Below are positions 7,935 to 15,497 of a DNA stretch of 37,001 bases, piece by piece; position 1 is the first letter of the stretch, and each line of letters starts with the position of its first letter. Source of the DNA: Actinomycetes bacterium. Its GTDB lineage: Bacteria > Actinomycetota > Acidimicrobiia > Acidimicrobiales > Microtrichaceae. The DNA is taken from positions 1 through 37,001 of the forward strand of contig JAEVZA010000222.1 in the NCBI GenBank assembly GCA_023392475.1, given 5' to 3'. The translations under genes and the position numbers were made by a program. Below the pieces are notes generated by a model. It was not told the DNA's origin. It did not search any database and saw only the letters and a list, made by a program, of their open reading frames with translations.

Positions 7935-9191
7935 GTGGCCGACCGGACGGATCGACGGATCGAGTACGCCGGGTCGGTGCACGACGAGCGCGAGATCGAG
8001 GCGGTCGTCGAGGTCCTCCGGGGCGGGCCGACGGCGCTGCGGATCGGACGCAACGTGCGCGAGATGGAGCGCCGGGTCGCGGCCCTGCTCGGCAAGCGCC
8101 GCGGCGTGATGTGCAACTCCGGCAGCTCCGCGCTCTTCCTCGCGGTGGAGGTCCTCGACCTCGAACCCGGCGACGAGGTCGTCACCTCCGCCGTCACCTT
8201 CTCCACCGACGTGTCCTCGATCCTCCGGGCCGGGCTGGTGCCTGCGTTCGTGGACGTCACGCCCGACACGTTCCAGATCGACGTCGACGCGATCGAGGAG
8301 GCGGTCGGCCCGCGGACCCGTGCGATCCTGGTCCCCGACCTCATCGGCAACGCGCCGGACTGGGACCGCATCCGCGAGGTGGCGGACCGGCACGACCTCC
8401 GGGTCGTCGAGGACTCGTGTGACGCCCTCGGCCTCACGCTGCGGGGGCGGCCGACGGGGGAGCGGGCCGACATCAGCCTCACCAGCTTCGCCCTGTCGCA
8501 CATCATCACCGCGGCCGGGACGGGTGGGATGGTGTGCTTCGACGACGAGGACCTCGCCGACCGCGCCCTGCTGCTGCGGCGCTGGGGTCGCCGCTCCGAG
8601 GTCCAGCTGTTCGGCTCGACCAAGGGCGTCGACCGCCGGTTCTTCTCGACGATCGACGACGGCCCTGACGGTGGACCGCTCGAGTACGACAACCTCTTCA
8701 TCTTCGACGAGGTCGGCTGGAACTTCGAGCCGTCGGAGCTCTCGGCGGCGTTCGGTCTCGTGCAGCTCGACAAGCTCGACGCCAACCTCGACCGCCGGCG
8801 GCGGAGCTTCGAGCGCACCCGCGCCCACGTGGCCCGCCACCCCGACCTCTTCACGCTGCCCCGCCAGACCGAGGGCGTGTCGACCGGCTGGCACATGTTC
8901 CCGTTCCTGATCCGACCGGGTTCCGGCATCCGCCGCGCCGAGCTGCAGCGGTGGATGGAGTCGCACGGCATCGACACCCGCATGGTCTGGACGGGGAACG
9001 CGGCCCGGCAGCCGGCGTTCCGCGACCTCCCGCACCGGACGCCGCCCGGTGGCCTGCCCAACGCCGACGCGGTGATGGCGCACGGGCTGGTCCTGCCGAA
9101 CAGCCACTCGATGACCGACGACGACTGCGACTGGATCGGGGAGTGCCTCGACGCCTTCGTGGCGGAGCACGCCCACCCCACCGCTTCGTGA
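7935..9191 (+). CDS. DegT/DnrJ/EryC1/StrS family protein, RfbH/ColD-like dehydratase with His in place of the PLP lysine
   Basis: 418-aa fold-type I vitamin B6 protein. The N-terminal half has NSGSSALFLA (cofactor phosphate), a VTSAVTFSTD region, and EDSCDALG (159-166) like RfbH. Where aminotransferases carry the Schiff-base lysine, this protein reads SFALSHIITAAGTGG, placing His189. In RfbH (E1, CDP-4-keto-6-deoxyglucose 3-dehydrase) and ColD a histidine is the catalytic base and the enzyme acts as a PMP-dependent C3 dehydratase. The C-terminal half also follows RfbH (GWNFEPSELSAAFGLVQLDK, TRMVWTGNAARQP), but the cluster cysteines of E1 are absent (RRWGRRSEVQLFG instead of a Cys-rich segment), so it resembles ColD mechanistically. 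No nucleotide-sugar genes are nearby. Start is the leaderless-type GTG at 7935. Probably a deoxysugar 3-dehydratase; substrate unknown. Confidence 0.85.
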   Translation: MADRTDRRIEYAGSVHDEREIEAVVEVLRGGPTALRIGRNVREMERRVAALLGKRRGVMCNSGSSALFLAVEVLDLEPGDEVVTSAVTFSTDVSSILRAGLVPAFVDVTPDTFQIDVDAIEEAVGPRTRAILVPDLIGNAPDWDRIREVADRHDLRVVEDSCDALGLTLRGRPTGERADISLTSFALSHIITAAGTGGMVCFDDEDLADRALLLRRWGRRSEVQLFGSTKGVDRRFFSTIDDGPDGGPLEYDNLFIFDEVGWNFEPSELSAAFGLVQLDKLDANLDRRRRSFERTRAHVARHPDLFTLPRQTEGVSTGWHMFPFLIRPGSGIRRAELQRWMESHGIDTRMVWTGNAARQPAFRDLPHRTPPGGLPNADAVMAHGLVLPNSHSMTDDDCDWIGECLDAFVAEHAHPTAS

Positions 9192-9227
9192 TGCACCACG
9201 GGGTCGATCGACCCCGTGGCGCATCAC
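9188..9227. terminator. Long palindrome (copy 1 of a dispersed element) at the DegT-family stop codon
   Basis: GTGATGC, a mismatch (A/C), then CCACGGGGTCGATCGACCCCGTGG, then GCATCAC: a 40-bp palindrome with a single mismatched pair, starting in the codon overlapping the TGA at 9189-9191. It would make a very stable hairpin and probably terminates transcription. A closely related palindrome lies at 24041-24092. Confidence 0.75.
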
Positions 9228-9305
9228 AGAGCAGGCCGCGGAGGAGGAGTGGGTCGGCGCCTTGCGTCATCGGCAAGGGATGGTGCGCGAACGGCAGGCC
9301 CGTCG

Positions 9306-9311
9306 TACCCT
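9306..9311 (+). promoter_or_regulatory. -10 box of a leaderless promoter (methyltransferase)
   Basis: TACCCT ends 6 nt before the ATG at 9318; no Shine-Dalgarno is present between them. Confidence 0.55.
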
Positions 9312-9317
9312 GCCGGC

Positions 9318-10277
9318 ATGCACGGGCACCCCCACGAGCACGACTCCCACGACCACGACTCCTACGCCCACCACTCCCACGACCACCACGTGGTGTTCGA
9401 CACCGAGGAGATGGCCGCCCAGGCCGAGCTCGAGGGGGAGGTCATGGCCGACGTCGCCCGCGAGGCGATGCACCTCGCCGCCGACGAGTGCGCGGCGCGG
9501 GGCACCGACGTGCGCCGGGTGCTCGACCTCGGGTGCGGGCCCGGCGTGGGCACGTGCCTGCTCGCCGAGGCCTTCCCGTCGGCCAGCGTCGTCGCCGCGG
9601 ACGGTGCCGGCGCCATGCTGTCCCGAGTGGCCGGGCGGGCGGACCGGCTCGGCGTCGGGGACCGCGTGGAGGTGCGGCCGGTCGAGCTGCCCGACGGGCT
9701 CGACGACCTCGGACGGGCCGACGTGGCCTGGGCGTCGCTGGTGCTGCACCACCTCGGCGACGAGGCGGCGGCCGTCCGCCGCATCCACGACCTGCTGCCG
9801 CCCGGCGGGGTGTTCGTGCTCGTCGAGCGCGCCGGGCCGTGGCGCGTGCTGCCCGAGGGCGAGGACCTGGGGCGGCCGGGCATTTGGGACCGCCTCGACG
9901 CCGCCTGGTCGGCCTGGTTCGACGGGATGCGCGCCGAGCTCGCCGGCTCCACGCCGACCGGCCCGTACGCCGACGTGCTCGCCGCCGCCGGCTTCGACGT
10001 GGTGACCGACCGGGTCCTCACCCTCGAGGCCGGACCGCCCCTCGGCGACGCCGAGCGGCGGTTCGCCCGGCGACAGCTCGAGCGCACGGCGGCGCAGGTC
10101 GCGGCGCGGGCGGAGGCAGGTTCGGCCGACGAGGCGGAGGACGCATCGGAGGTCGCGGCGGACGTGGCGGCGCTCCGCCGGCTGCTCGACGACGACGCCC
10201 CCGACGGCATCCTGCGCCGGCCCGACGCGGTGCTCCACGGCACGCGGCACCTGTACCTCGCGGTCCGCCCCGGTTGA
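9318..10277 (+). CDS. Class I SAM-dependent methyltransferase with His-rich N-terminus
   Basis: 319 aa. Residues 1-24 contain eleven histidines spaced by Asp, Ser and Gly, resembling metal-binding tails of nickel or zinc handling proteins. Then a standard methyltransferase domain: motif I RVLDLGCGPGVG (67-78), an acidic residue in VVAADGAGAML, DVAWASLVLHHL (motif IV region) and LLPPGGVFVLVERAG (motif V-VI). The C-terminal third is charged and includes an Ala/Glu-rich helix (about 265-290). The ATG at 9318 is chosen because TACCCT lies 6 nt upstream; an upstream extension to 9216 would run through the palindrome. It converges on the DUF5522 gene. Substrate unknown; the tail could bind metal, tether the protein, or be spurious low-complexity sequence. 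Confidence 0.88.
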   Translation: MHGHPHEHDSHDHDSYAHHSHDHHVVFDTEEMAAQAELEGEVMADVAREAMHLAADECAARGTDVRRVLDLGCGPGVGTCLLAEAFPSASVVAADGAGAMLSRVAGRADRLGVGDRVEVRPVELPDGLDDLGRADVAWASLVLHHLGDEAAAVRRIHDLLPPGGVFVLVERAGPWRVLPEGEDLGRPGIWDRLDAAWSAWFDGMRAELAGSTPTGPYADVLAAAGFDVVTDRVLTLEAGPPLGDAERRFARRQLERTAAQVAARAEAGSADEAEDASEVAADVAALRRLLDDDAPDGILRRPDAVLHGTRHLYLAVRPG

Positions 10278-10293
10278 TCCGGGTCGCCGGATC
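10276..10293. terminator. Hairpin between converging genes
   Basis: GATCCGG-GTCG-CCGGATC: 7-bp perfect stem with a 4-nt loop, starting in the methyltransferase stop codon (TGA, 10275-10277) and 26 bp from the stop of the converging DUF5522 gene. Confidence 0.55.
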
Positions 10294-10318
10294 CATCGGG
10301 CCGCCGGTCGGAACCCGC

Positions 10319-10513
10319 TCAGGCCTCGGCGTCGTCCGAGCCGCCCGCCCCGTCCGCGGGGTACGGGCAGTGGCGGCACCCGCTGCCGCAGCACGTCCCG
10401 CGGGCGCGGAGGAAGTCCGCGGTGAAGACGAGGTAGCCGGTCGCCGGGTCCTCGTAGGCGTCGCGCCCCGCCTCGACGGCACGCCGGTGCGCGGCCTCGA
10501 TCCGCTCGTCCAC
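10319..10513 (-). CDS. DUF5522 family small protein
   Basis: 64 aa. It matches the DUF5522 pattern: a short helical start (ERIEAAHRRAVEAGRDAYEDP), then TGYLVFTADFLRARGTCCGSGCRHCPYP. The four cysteines in CCGSGCRHC suggest a metal site or redox centre; the family has no established function that I know. Start is the GTG at 10513, with GGGAGG about 8 nt upstream. It lies 60 bp after the CocE-type gene on the same strand, so it may be cotranscribed with it, and it converges on the methyltransferase. The acidic tail (GGSDDAEA) is variable in this family. Confidence 0.85.
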   Translation of the reverse strand: MDERIEAAHRRAVEAGRDAYEDPATGYLVFTADFLRARGTCCGSGCRHCPYPADGAGGSDDAEA

Positions 10514-10573
10514 GCCGTCAGCCTCCCACCCCGATCACCCCCGCCCGGCGAAACCGGACGGGTCGTGGACCGG

Positions 10574-12865
10574 TCAGCCGCCGTTGGCGGCCGGGACGTA
10601 GGCCCGGCAGGGCTTGGCGGCCGCAGGGCAGGGCAGCTCGCCGGCGGGCGCCGGACCGAGGGGCGCCGTCGTGAACGTGACCGACGAGGGCTGCAGCCCG
10701 CCGAGGTGCACGGTGTCCACGGTCGAGCGGTCGGCGGGGTCGACCGAGTCGAACGCCCAGACCTCGCGGTCGCCGTTGACGGCGGCGACCGTGACCCGGA
10801 TGCGGCTGCCGGCCCGGAACACGTGGGCCATGGGCATGAGCTGCACCGGCACCAGGTCGACGGCGCCGTCGCCCGTGAGCGGGACCGACCGGTCGTTCGT
10901 GAACGCCGGTCGCGTCGGCGTGGTGCGCGCGGCGTCGACGTGGCGCATCGAGGCCCGCTGCACGCCGGTGCCGACGAGCATCTCGCGCCCGTCCGGCCGG
11001 ATCTCGGTCACGGTCACCGCGAGGTCCGTGTCGGCGGCCGAGGAGCTGATCGCCACGGACGCCGCGGCGGGACCGAGCACGACGACGTCGGACGTGAGCG
11101 GTGGCGTGACGAACCCGGCGGCGGCGTCGGGGGCGAGCGGCGTCCAGGTGAACGGCGAGCCGGTCGGGTCGTGGCGGCGGGACCCGGGGTCGGGGCGGTA
11201 GGACACCGAGCCGGGGGTCGACGGCGACGTGCCGTCGAGCGTGCCGCCCGGCCCGAACCAGAACGTCCGGTCGAGGGAGCCCGGGACGGGGAAGTCGCTG
11301 CTCCAGGCGGTCCACCGGGCACCCGGGTTGCCGCCCTCGTCGGCGCCCTTCGGCAGCTCCAGCGCGAGCCGGACCCGCGGCCGCGCCTCGAACTTCTGGC
11401 GGGCCTGCGCGAGCGTCGGCGCCACGTCGGCCGGCAGGGGCGGCGTCCTGCTCCCCTTGCCGAAGATCACGTCCTTCAGCAGGTCCACGATGAGCTTCGG
11501 CTCCGGGGCCCGGCCGGCGACGTAGATGTCGAGGAACTCGAAGTAGTCGGTGATGGTGTCGGGCGAGACGGAGTCGCGGTGGTGGCCGCTCCCGAGGTTG
11601 AGCCACACCTTCGGGTTGGCGTGCAGGAGGTCGGAGGCCGAGAGGATGGCGTACGAGCTGGTCTGCTCGTCGTCGAACTGCAGCGACGCGAACGTCGGCA
11701 CCCGGATCTGGCGCATGAAGTCCCGGAAGTCGCGCCGGCGGTAGATGTCGTCCTCGTACACGTGGTCGCGGATCAGCGCGTCGCCGTCGCGGGTCTGCAG
11801 GCGGAGGCGCTGGTTGTCACGGCACCGGGCGTCGGTCGCCACGAGCCGGTTCGCGTAGGGCAGGGCGCCGGGGTCGGGCGCCGGCCGCGCGCTCTTCACG
11901 CGGTCAGCGAGCCACGTCTTCGCGAACCCGCCGTTGAAGATGCCGCCGGGGTGCGCGATGTCGTACAGGGTCCCCGTGAACGACATCGGCGCGATGGCCG
12001 ACAGGTGCGGCGGGTGCGTGGCCGCGACCGCGACCTGGCTGTAGCCGGAGAACGAGATGCCGACCATGCCGACGGAGCCGCCGCGCACCCAGGGCTGGGC
12101 GGCGATCGTCTCGATGGCGTCGTAGCCGTCGTAGCGGGTCGGCAGGTCGAACAGGTCGGACTCGCCGCCCGAGCAGCCGCTGCCCCGGATCTGCACCGAC
12201 ACGACCGCGAACCCGGCGAGCCGCACGAGCAGGCTGCCGACGTCGGTCTCGCCGCCCGGGGCGAGCTCGTCGTTCGGGAGGCCGAGCAGCGTGCCGAGCT
12301 TGTTGAGGATCGGCTCGTCGGGGGCGGCGACCTGGTAGCCGGAGTACTCGACGACGGTCGGGAACGGCCCGTCGGAGAGGCTGAGCCCGAGCGGCGGGCG
12401 GACGGTGGCGGCCAGCGTGATGCCGTCGCGCATCGGGATGTAGTTGAGGCCCTCGCGCATCCGGGTGCCGTCGTAGAAGGACTGCGGCGGCGGCTCGTCG
12501 GCCCGCAGGATCCGCACGTCCTGCCGGTCGCCGCTGTCCTCGTCGGTCACGGAGTAGGTGCGGCCCTGCTCGAGCTCGCGCACGGCGAGGCTGCCATACC
12601 GGTCGGTCACCCCGCGTCCGGCGACCGCCCCACCGGTGGTGCGCACGACGACGTGGTCGCCGGGGAGCGCGTCCACCACGTACAGCTGCTCGATGCCGGC
12701 GAGCACGCGGTACCCGGCGCGTGACGACGGCGACTGGTCGGGCAGGGTCGGGAGCGGTCGCAGGGGCGTGGCGCAGCCCGCCACCACGCCGAGCGCGCAC
12801 AGGGTCGCGAGCGCGCCCGCGACCCACCGGTGGGCATGACGCCCCGTCGTCCCCTCGACCCGCAC
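10574..12865 (-). CDS. CocE/NonD family hydrolase, predicted secreted lipoprotein
   Basis: 763-aa serine hydrolase of the X-Pro dipeptidyl-peptidase / cocaine esterase family (S15). N-terminus: basic residues, hydrophobic stretch 15-30 and lipobox VAGC with lipid-modified C31, so it should be anchored on the outer face of the membrane. The catalytic domain starts near 135 (YIPMRDGITLAATVRPPLG); the nucleophile sits in GISFSGY, and a candidate His in LGSGHHRDSV. The C-terminal jelly-roll domain (from about 500) has the typical SDVVVLGPAAASVAISSSAADTDLAV-type strands, here described only in outline. Longer than CocE (574 aa) because of an N-terminal domain of about 100 residues resembling an Ig-like or lid module. 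Start is the GTG at 12865 with an AGGGGGG Shine-Dalgarno. It likely hydrolyses esters or amides outside the cell; natural substrate unknown. Confidence 0.88.
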   Translation of the reverse strand: MRVEGTTGRHAHRWVAGALATLCALGVVAGCATPLRPLPTLPDQSPSSRAGYRVLAGIEQLYVVDALPGDHVVVRTTGGAVAGRGVTDRYGSLAVRELEQGRTYSVTDEDSGDRQDVRILRADEPPPQSFYDGTRMREGLNYIPMRDGITLAATVRPPLGLSLSDGPFPTVVEYSGYQVAAPDEPILNKLGTLLGLPNDELAPGGETDVGSLLVRLAGFAVVSVQIRGSGCSGGESDLFDLPTRYDGYDAIETIAAQPWVRGGSVGMVGISFSGYSQVAVAATHPPHLSAIAPMSFTGTLYDIAHPGGIFNGGFAKTWLADRVKSARPAPDPGALPYANRLVATDARCRDNQRLRLQTRDGDALIRDHVYEDDIYRRRDFRDFMRQIRVPTFASLQFDDEQTSSYAILSASDLLHANPKVWLNLGSGHHRDSVSPDTITDYFEFLDIYVAGRAPEPKLIVDLLKDVIFGKGSRTPPLPADVAPTLAQARQKFEARPRVRLALELPKGADEGGNPGARWTAWSSDFPVPGSLDRTFWFGPGGTLDGTSPSTPGSVSYRPDPGSRRHDPTGSPFTWTPLAPDAAAGFVTPPLTSDVVVLGPAAASVAISSSAADTDLAVTVTEIRPDGREMLVGTGVQRASMRHVDAARTTPTRPAFTNDRSVPLTGDGAVDLVPVQLMPMAHVFRAGSRIRVTVAAVNGDREVWAFDSVDPADRSTVDTVHLGGLQPSSVTFTTAPLGPAPAGELPCPAAAKPCRAYVPAANGG

Positions 12866-12892
12866 GATGTCCCCCCTGGTTCGCCGTGGGAG

Positions 12893-12898
12893 ACCCTA
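12893..12898 (-). promoter_or_regulatory. -10 box for the CocE-type lipoprotein gene
   Basis: TAGGGT on the minus strand, 27 nt upstream of the GTG at 12865, leaving a leader of about 20 nt that holds the AGGGGGG ribosome-binding site. Confidence 0.45.
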
Positions 12899-12944
12899 GC
12901 CACGCCCCGCCGACGGCCGTCCATCGAACGGTCGTCGCGGCCCG

Positions 12945-14156
12945 TCACCCCGCGGCGGCGATCCCGTCGAAGACGTCGGCGAGCCAGTCGCACACCCGCT
13001 CGTCGCGCAGGGCGCGCGCCGCGGGCTCGCAGTGCCAGGACGCGCCCTCCGCCTCGGTGAACGGCAGCAGCGTCGACCCGCTCACGAGGCCGTGCAGCTC
13101 GACCGACTGCCCCGGCCAGAACTGCTCGTGGTCCGGCGCCGTGATCAGCAGCGGGCAGGTGATCCGTGCCGCGGTCGCGGCGTCGAGCCGCATGTCCATC
13201 GCCGCGTGGTAGGCGTCGAAGAACGACGTCGTGCCGTAGGGCGCCATCCGCCACCGCAGCTCCGCCAGCTCGGGTGACCCCTCGGGCAGGCCCACCGCCA
13301 TGAACGCGTCGAAGTCGTCCCGCGAGCCGTCGAGCAGTCCGACCATGCCCTCGGGCAGGTGCGCCAGCCACGAGTCGCCGACGCGAGTGACGCCCGGGTC
13401 GGCCACCGCGGCGGCGATGCGGTGCTCGAACGCGACGGCCCGCGGCACCCAGTACCCCGCCTGGCTCACGCCGGACAGCGCGAGGCGCGCCGGATCGACC
13501 TCGTCGTAGGTCAGCAGGTGGTCGACCACCGGCGTGACGACGGCCTCCCAGTCGGACCGGAACGACAGCCCATGCCGGTAGAGCGCAGCGCCCTGGCCGG
13601 GCCCGTCGAACGTGATCGCGTTCCAGCCCCGCTCGACCGCTGCAGCCGCGCCGGAGGACCACATGTCGGACACGGGCCCGTCGCTGCCGTTGTTCATGAT
13701 CAGCGTGGGGCGGGGCGAGCCGTCGGTGTCGGCGGGCCGGAACAGGTAGCCGGCGAGCTCGGTGCCCTCGTAGGGGATCGAGATCTGCTCGACGGGCGGC
13801 ACGAACGCAGCGACGGCGGCGTCCCAGCACGCGCGGTGGCGCTCCCACAGCGCGGTCGCCCGGTCGGCGCCCTGCGTCCCGACGGCGTGCTGGGACGCCG
13901 AGGCGTAGTACGTGCAGGCCCGGAGGCGCGCGGAGCGGGCGCTCTGCACGCGACCTCGTGCGGCCGAGGCGTCGGCCTGCGCCGACAGCCGGTCGCCGAG
14001 CGACTCGAAAGCGCCGACCCACGCGTCGTGGTCGCCGTCGGGCACCGCGTCGAGCGCGACGAGCACCTCGCCGGCGTCGCTGAGCCCGCGGGAAGCGGCC
14101 CCCAGGAGGAGCAGCCGGTCGAACTCGAACCCGTCGTCGTCGAACACGCGTCGCAT
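12945..14156 (-). CDS. Alpha/beta hydrolase (DUF1100-S / dihydroxypseudooxynicotine hydrolase-like)
   Basis: 403-aa hydrolase with a helical N-terminal domain (1-140) followed by an alpha/beta core: YEGTELAGYLFRPA (about 155-170), PTLIMNNGSDG oxyanion strand, FDGPGQGAALYR, nucleophile elbow GVSQAGYW, acid region LLITAPDHEQFWPGQ and His in ASWHCEPAA. This arrangement, with a helical cap before the core and the GPGQG turn, is that of FrsA/DUF1100-type and 2,6-dihydroxypseudooxynicotine hydrolases, which cleave C-C or ester bonds. Start is the ATG at 14156, with TAGGCT 7 nt upstream and no Shine-Dalgarno. It is divergent from the nitroreductase gene and lies 79 bp before the CocE-type gene on the same strand. 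Substrate unknown. Confidence 0.85.
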   Translation of the reverse strand: MRRVFDDDGFEFDRLLLLGAASRGLSDAGEVLVALDAVPDGDHDAWVGAFESLGDRLSAQADASAARGRVQSARSARLRACTYYASASQHAVGTQGADRATALWERHRACWDAAVAAFVPPVEQISIPYEGTELAGYLFRPADTDGSPRPTLIMNNGSDGPVSDMWSSGAAAAVERGWNAITFDGPGQGAALYRHGLSFRSDWEAVVTPVVDHLLTYDEVDPARLALSGVSQAGYWVPRAVAFEHRIAAAVADPGVTRVGDSWLAHLPEGMVGLLDGSRDDFDAFMAVGLPEGSPELAELRWRMAPYGTTSFFDAYHAAMDMRLDAATAARITCPLLITAPDHEQFWPGQSVELHGLVSGSTLLPFTEAEGASWHCEPAARALRDERVCDWLADVFDGIAAAG

Positions 14157-14163
14157 GGCGGCG

Positions 14164-14231
14164 AGCCTAAGGGGCTGCTCGGCCGACTCGGCGCGGCACC
14201 CCGGCCCGTCGGGCCCGTCGACGGTTAGGTT
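14164..14231. promoter_or_regulatory. Divergent leaderless promoters (hydrolase and nitroreductase)
   Basis: Minus strand: TAGGCT (14169-14164) then 7 nt then ATG at 14156. Plus strand: TAGGTT (14226-14231) then 6 nt then GTG at 14238. No Shine-Dalgarno on either side. Confidence 0.6.
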
Positions 14232-14237
14232 GCGCCC

Positions 14238-14897
14238 GTGGACCTCCTCGAAGCGCTGTACACCACCCGTGCCATGCGGCGGGTGACGTCCGATCCGATC
14301 CCCGCCGACGTCCAGGCCGAGATCCTCGACGCCGCCATCCGTGCGCCGAGCGGGGGCAACTCGCAGAACTGGCGGTTCCTGCTCGTCGACGACGCCGACG
14401 TCATCGGTCGGCTCGCGCCGCTGTACAAGGCCGGGATCGAGTCGCTCTGGACGACGATCTACGCGGAGCGGGTGGCGTGGGCGTCGGAGGACCCCGCCGA
14501 TCCGGAGCGGGCGGCCTTCCTCCGCGTCCAGCGGTCGGCGCAGTGGGCGGCCGACCACTTCGACACGTACCCGCTCCTCCTGTTCGGCTTCGCGCAGCAC
14601 GACCCGACCGGTGGGTCGATCTACCCCGCGCTGTGGAGCGCGCAGCTCGCGGCGCGGGGCCGCGGCGTGGGGTCGACGCTCACCGTCGTGCTCATGTTCC
14701 ACAACGACGAGGTGCTGGACATCCTCGGCGTGCCGACCGACGAGGGCTGGATCCAGGCCGGCTGCGTGCCGTTCGGCTACCCGACGGGGACCTGGGGCGT
14801 GGCCGAGCGCCGGCCGGTGCACGAGGTCGCGTACCGCAACCGCTGGGGCGAACCCGTCGGGTTCGAGGTCCCCGGTCCGCTGTGGGCCGCCGACTGA
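14238..14897 (+). CDS. Nitroreductase family protein
   Basis: 219-aa FMN-dependent oxidoreductase of the NfsA/FRP superfamily. Seen: TTRAMRR near residues 8-14 (FMN phosphate), APSGGNSQNWRFLLV (36-50) flavin-binding segment, YPALWSAQLAARGRGVGS (dimer helix), and a C-terminal GYPTGTWGVAERRPVHEV with the conserved GxP-like turn and Arg for FMN. Similar actinobacterial proteins act on nitroaromatics, quinones or unsaturated ketones. Start is the GTG at 14238, preceded 6 nt upstream by TAGGTT. Divergent from the alpha/beta hydrolase; downstream is a 129-bp gap leading to the MarR operon. Substrate unknown. Confidence 0.9.
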   Translation: MDLLEALYTTRAMRRVTSDPIPADVQAEILDAAIRAPSGGNSQNWRFLLVDDADVIGRLAPLYKAGIESLWTTIYAERVAWASEDPADPERAAFLRVQRSAQWAADHFDTYPLLLFGFAQHDPTGGSIYPALWSAQLAARGRGVGSTLTVVLMFHNDEVLDILGVPTDEGWIQAGCVPFGYPTGTWGVAERRPVHEVAYRNRWGEPVGFEVPGPLWAAD

Positions 14898-14990
14898 AGA
14901 TCCCACGGGACCGCGCTCCTCTCCCCGTGGACCGCTCCTCGGGTGACCGCACCCGGTGCCGACCGCTCCCCGGGGGAGGGCGAATACACA

Positions 14991-15019
14991 TAGCGTGCTA
15001 ACGATCAGCATGCTAAACA
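14991..15019 (+). promoter_or_regulatory. Putative MarR operator overlapping the -10 of the exporter operon
   Basis: TAGCGTGCT (14991-14999) and AGCATGCTA (15007-15015) form an inverted repeat with one mismatch, and each half is itself nearly palindromic (TAGC-GT-GCTA, AGCATGCT). TAAACA (15014-15019), the best -10 candidate, overlaps the right arm and ends 7 nt before the GTG at 15027. This fits autorepression by the MarR protein. Confidence 0.6.
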
Positions 15020-15026
15020 ATCCGTC

Positions 15027-15497
15027 GTGGGACGACGACGCACGCACGACGGGACGGAGCGGCTGCTGATCGGCCGCAGGCTGGCGATGACGGCGAAGGC
15101 CGTGCGCGCCTACACGGAGGGCCGGATGGCCGAGGCGGGGACCACCCTGTCCGTCGTCATCGTCGCCCGGATCCTGGCGGCCGAGCCGGGGCTCTCCCAG
15201 CGCGAGGTGGCGAGCCGCATGCACCTGCGGAGCCCCACCGTCACCCGCCACCTCGACCGGATGGCGGCCGACGGGCTCATCGCCCGCGAGCGCGACCCCG
15301 ACGACCGCCGCGTCCAGCGCATCCACCTCACCGACGCCGGCGCAGCCGCGCTGGCCCGGTTGGAGCGGGTCGCGGCGTCCGCCGACCGGGCGTTGACCGC
15401 CGTGCTCGACGCCGACGAGCTGGCCACCCTCGAGGGCCTGCTCGACCGCCTGGCCGACCGGGCGAGGGAGCTGCAGGACCAGGAGGTGCCGGCATGA
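15027..15497 (+). CDS. MarR family transcriptional regulator
   Basis: 156-aa winged helix-turn-helix regulator. Seen: recognition-helix segment LSQREVASRMHLRSPTVTRHLDRM (about 57-80), wing ERDPDDRRVQRIHLTDAG with the family DxRR motif (D92-R95 region), and long dimerisation helices at both ends. The GTG at 15027 is chosen since TAAACA sits 7 nt upstream. The gene overlaps the ABC ATPase gene by 4 bp (ATGA, 15494-15497), so regulator and exporter are translationally coupled. Family precedent: MarR proteins release DNA when bound by phenolic or xenobiotic ligands, inducing efflux. The inverted repeat directly upstream is the likely operator. Confidence 0.92.
   Translation: MGRRRTHDGTERLLIGRRLAMTAKAVRAYTEGRMAEAGTTLSVVIVARILAAEPGLSQREVASRMHLRSPTVTRHLDRMAADGLIARERDPDDRRVQRIHLTDAGAAALARLERVAASADRALTAVLDADELATLEGLLDRLADRARELQDQEVPA

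Noticed and set aside
8951..12724. A 1257-residue open frame on the plus strand
   Set aside because: It is antisense or out-of-frame to four well-supported genes, is composed of Arg/Gly/Ala-rich low-complexity sequence, and has no motif. Long spurious frames are expected at this G+C content.
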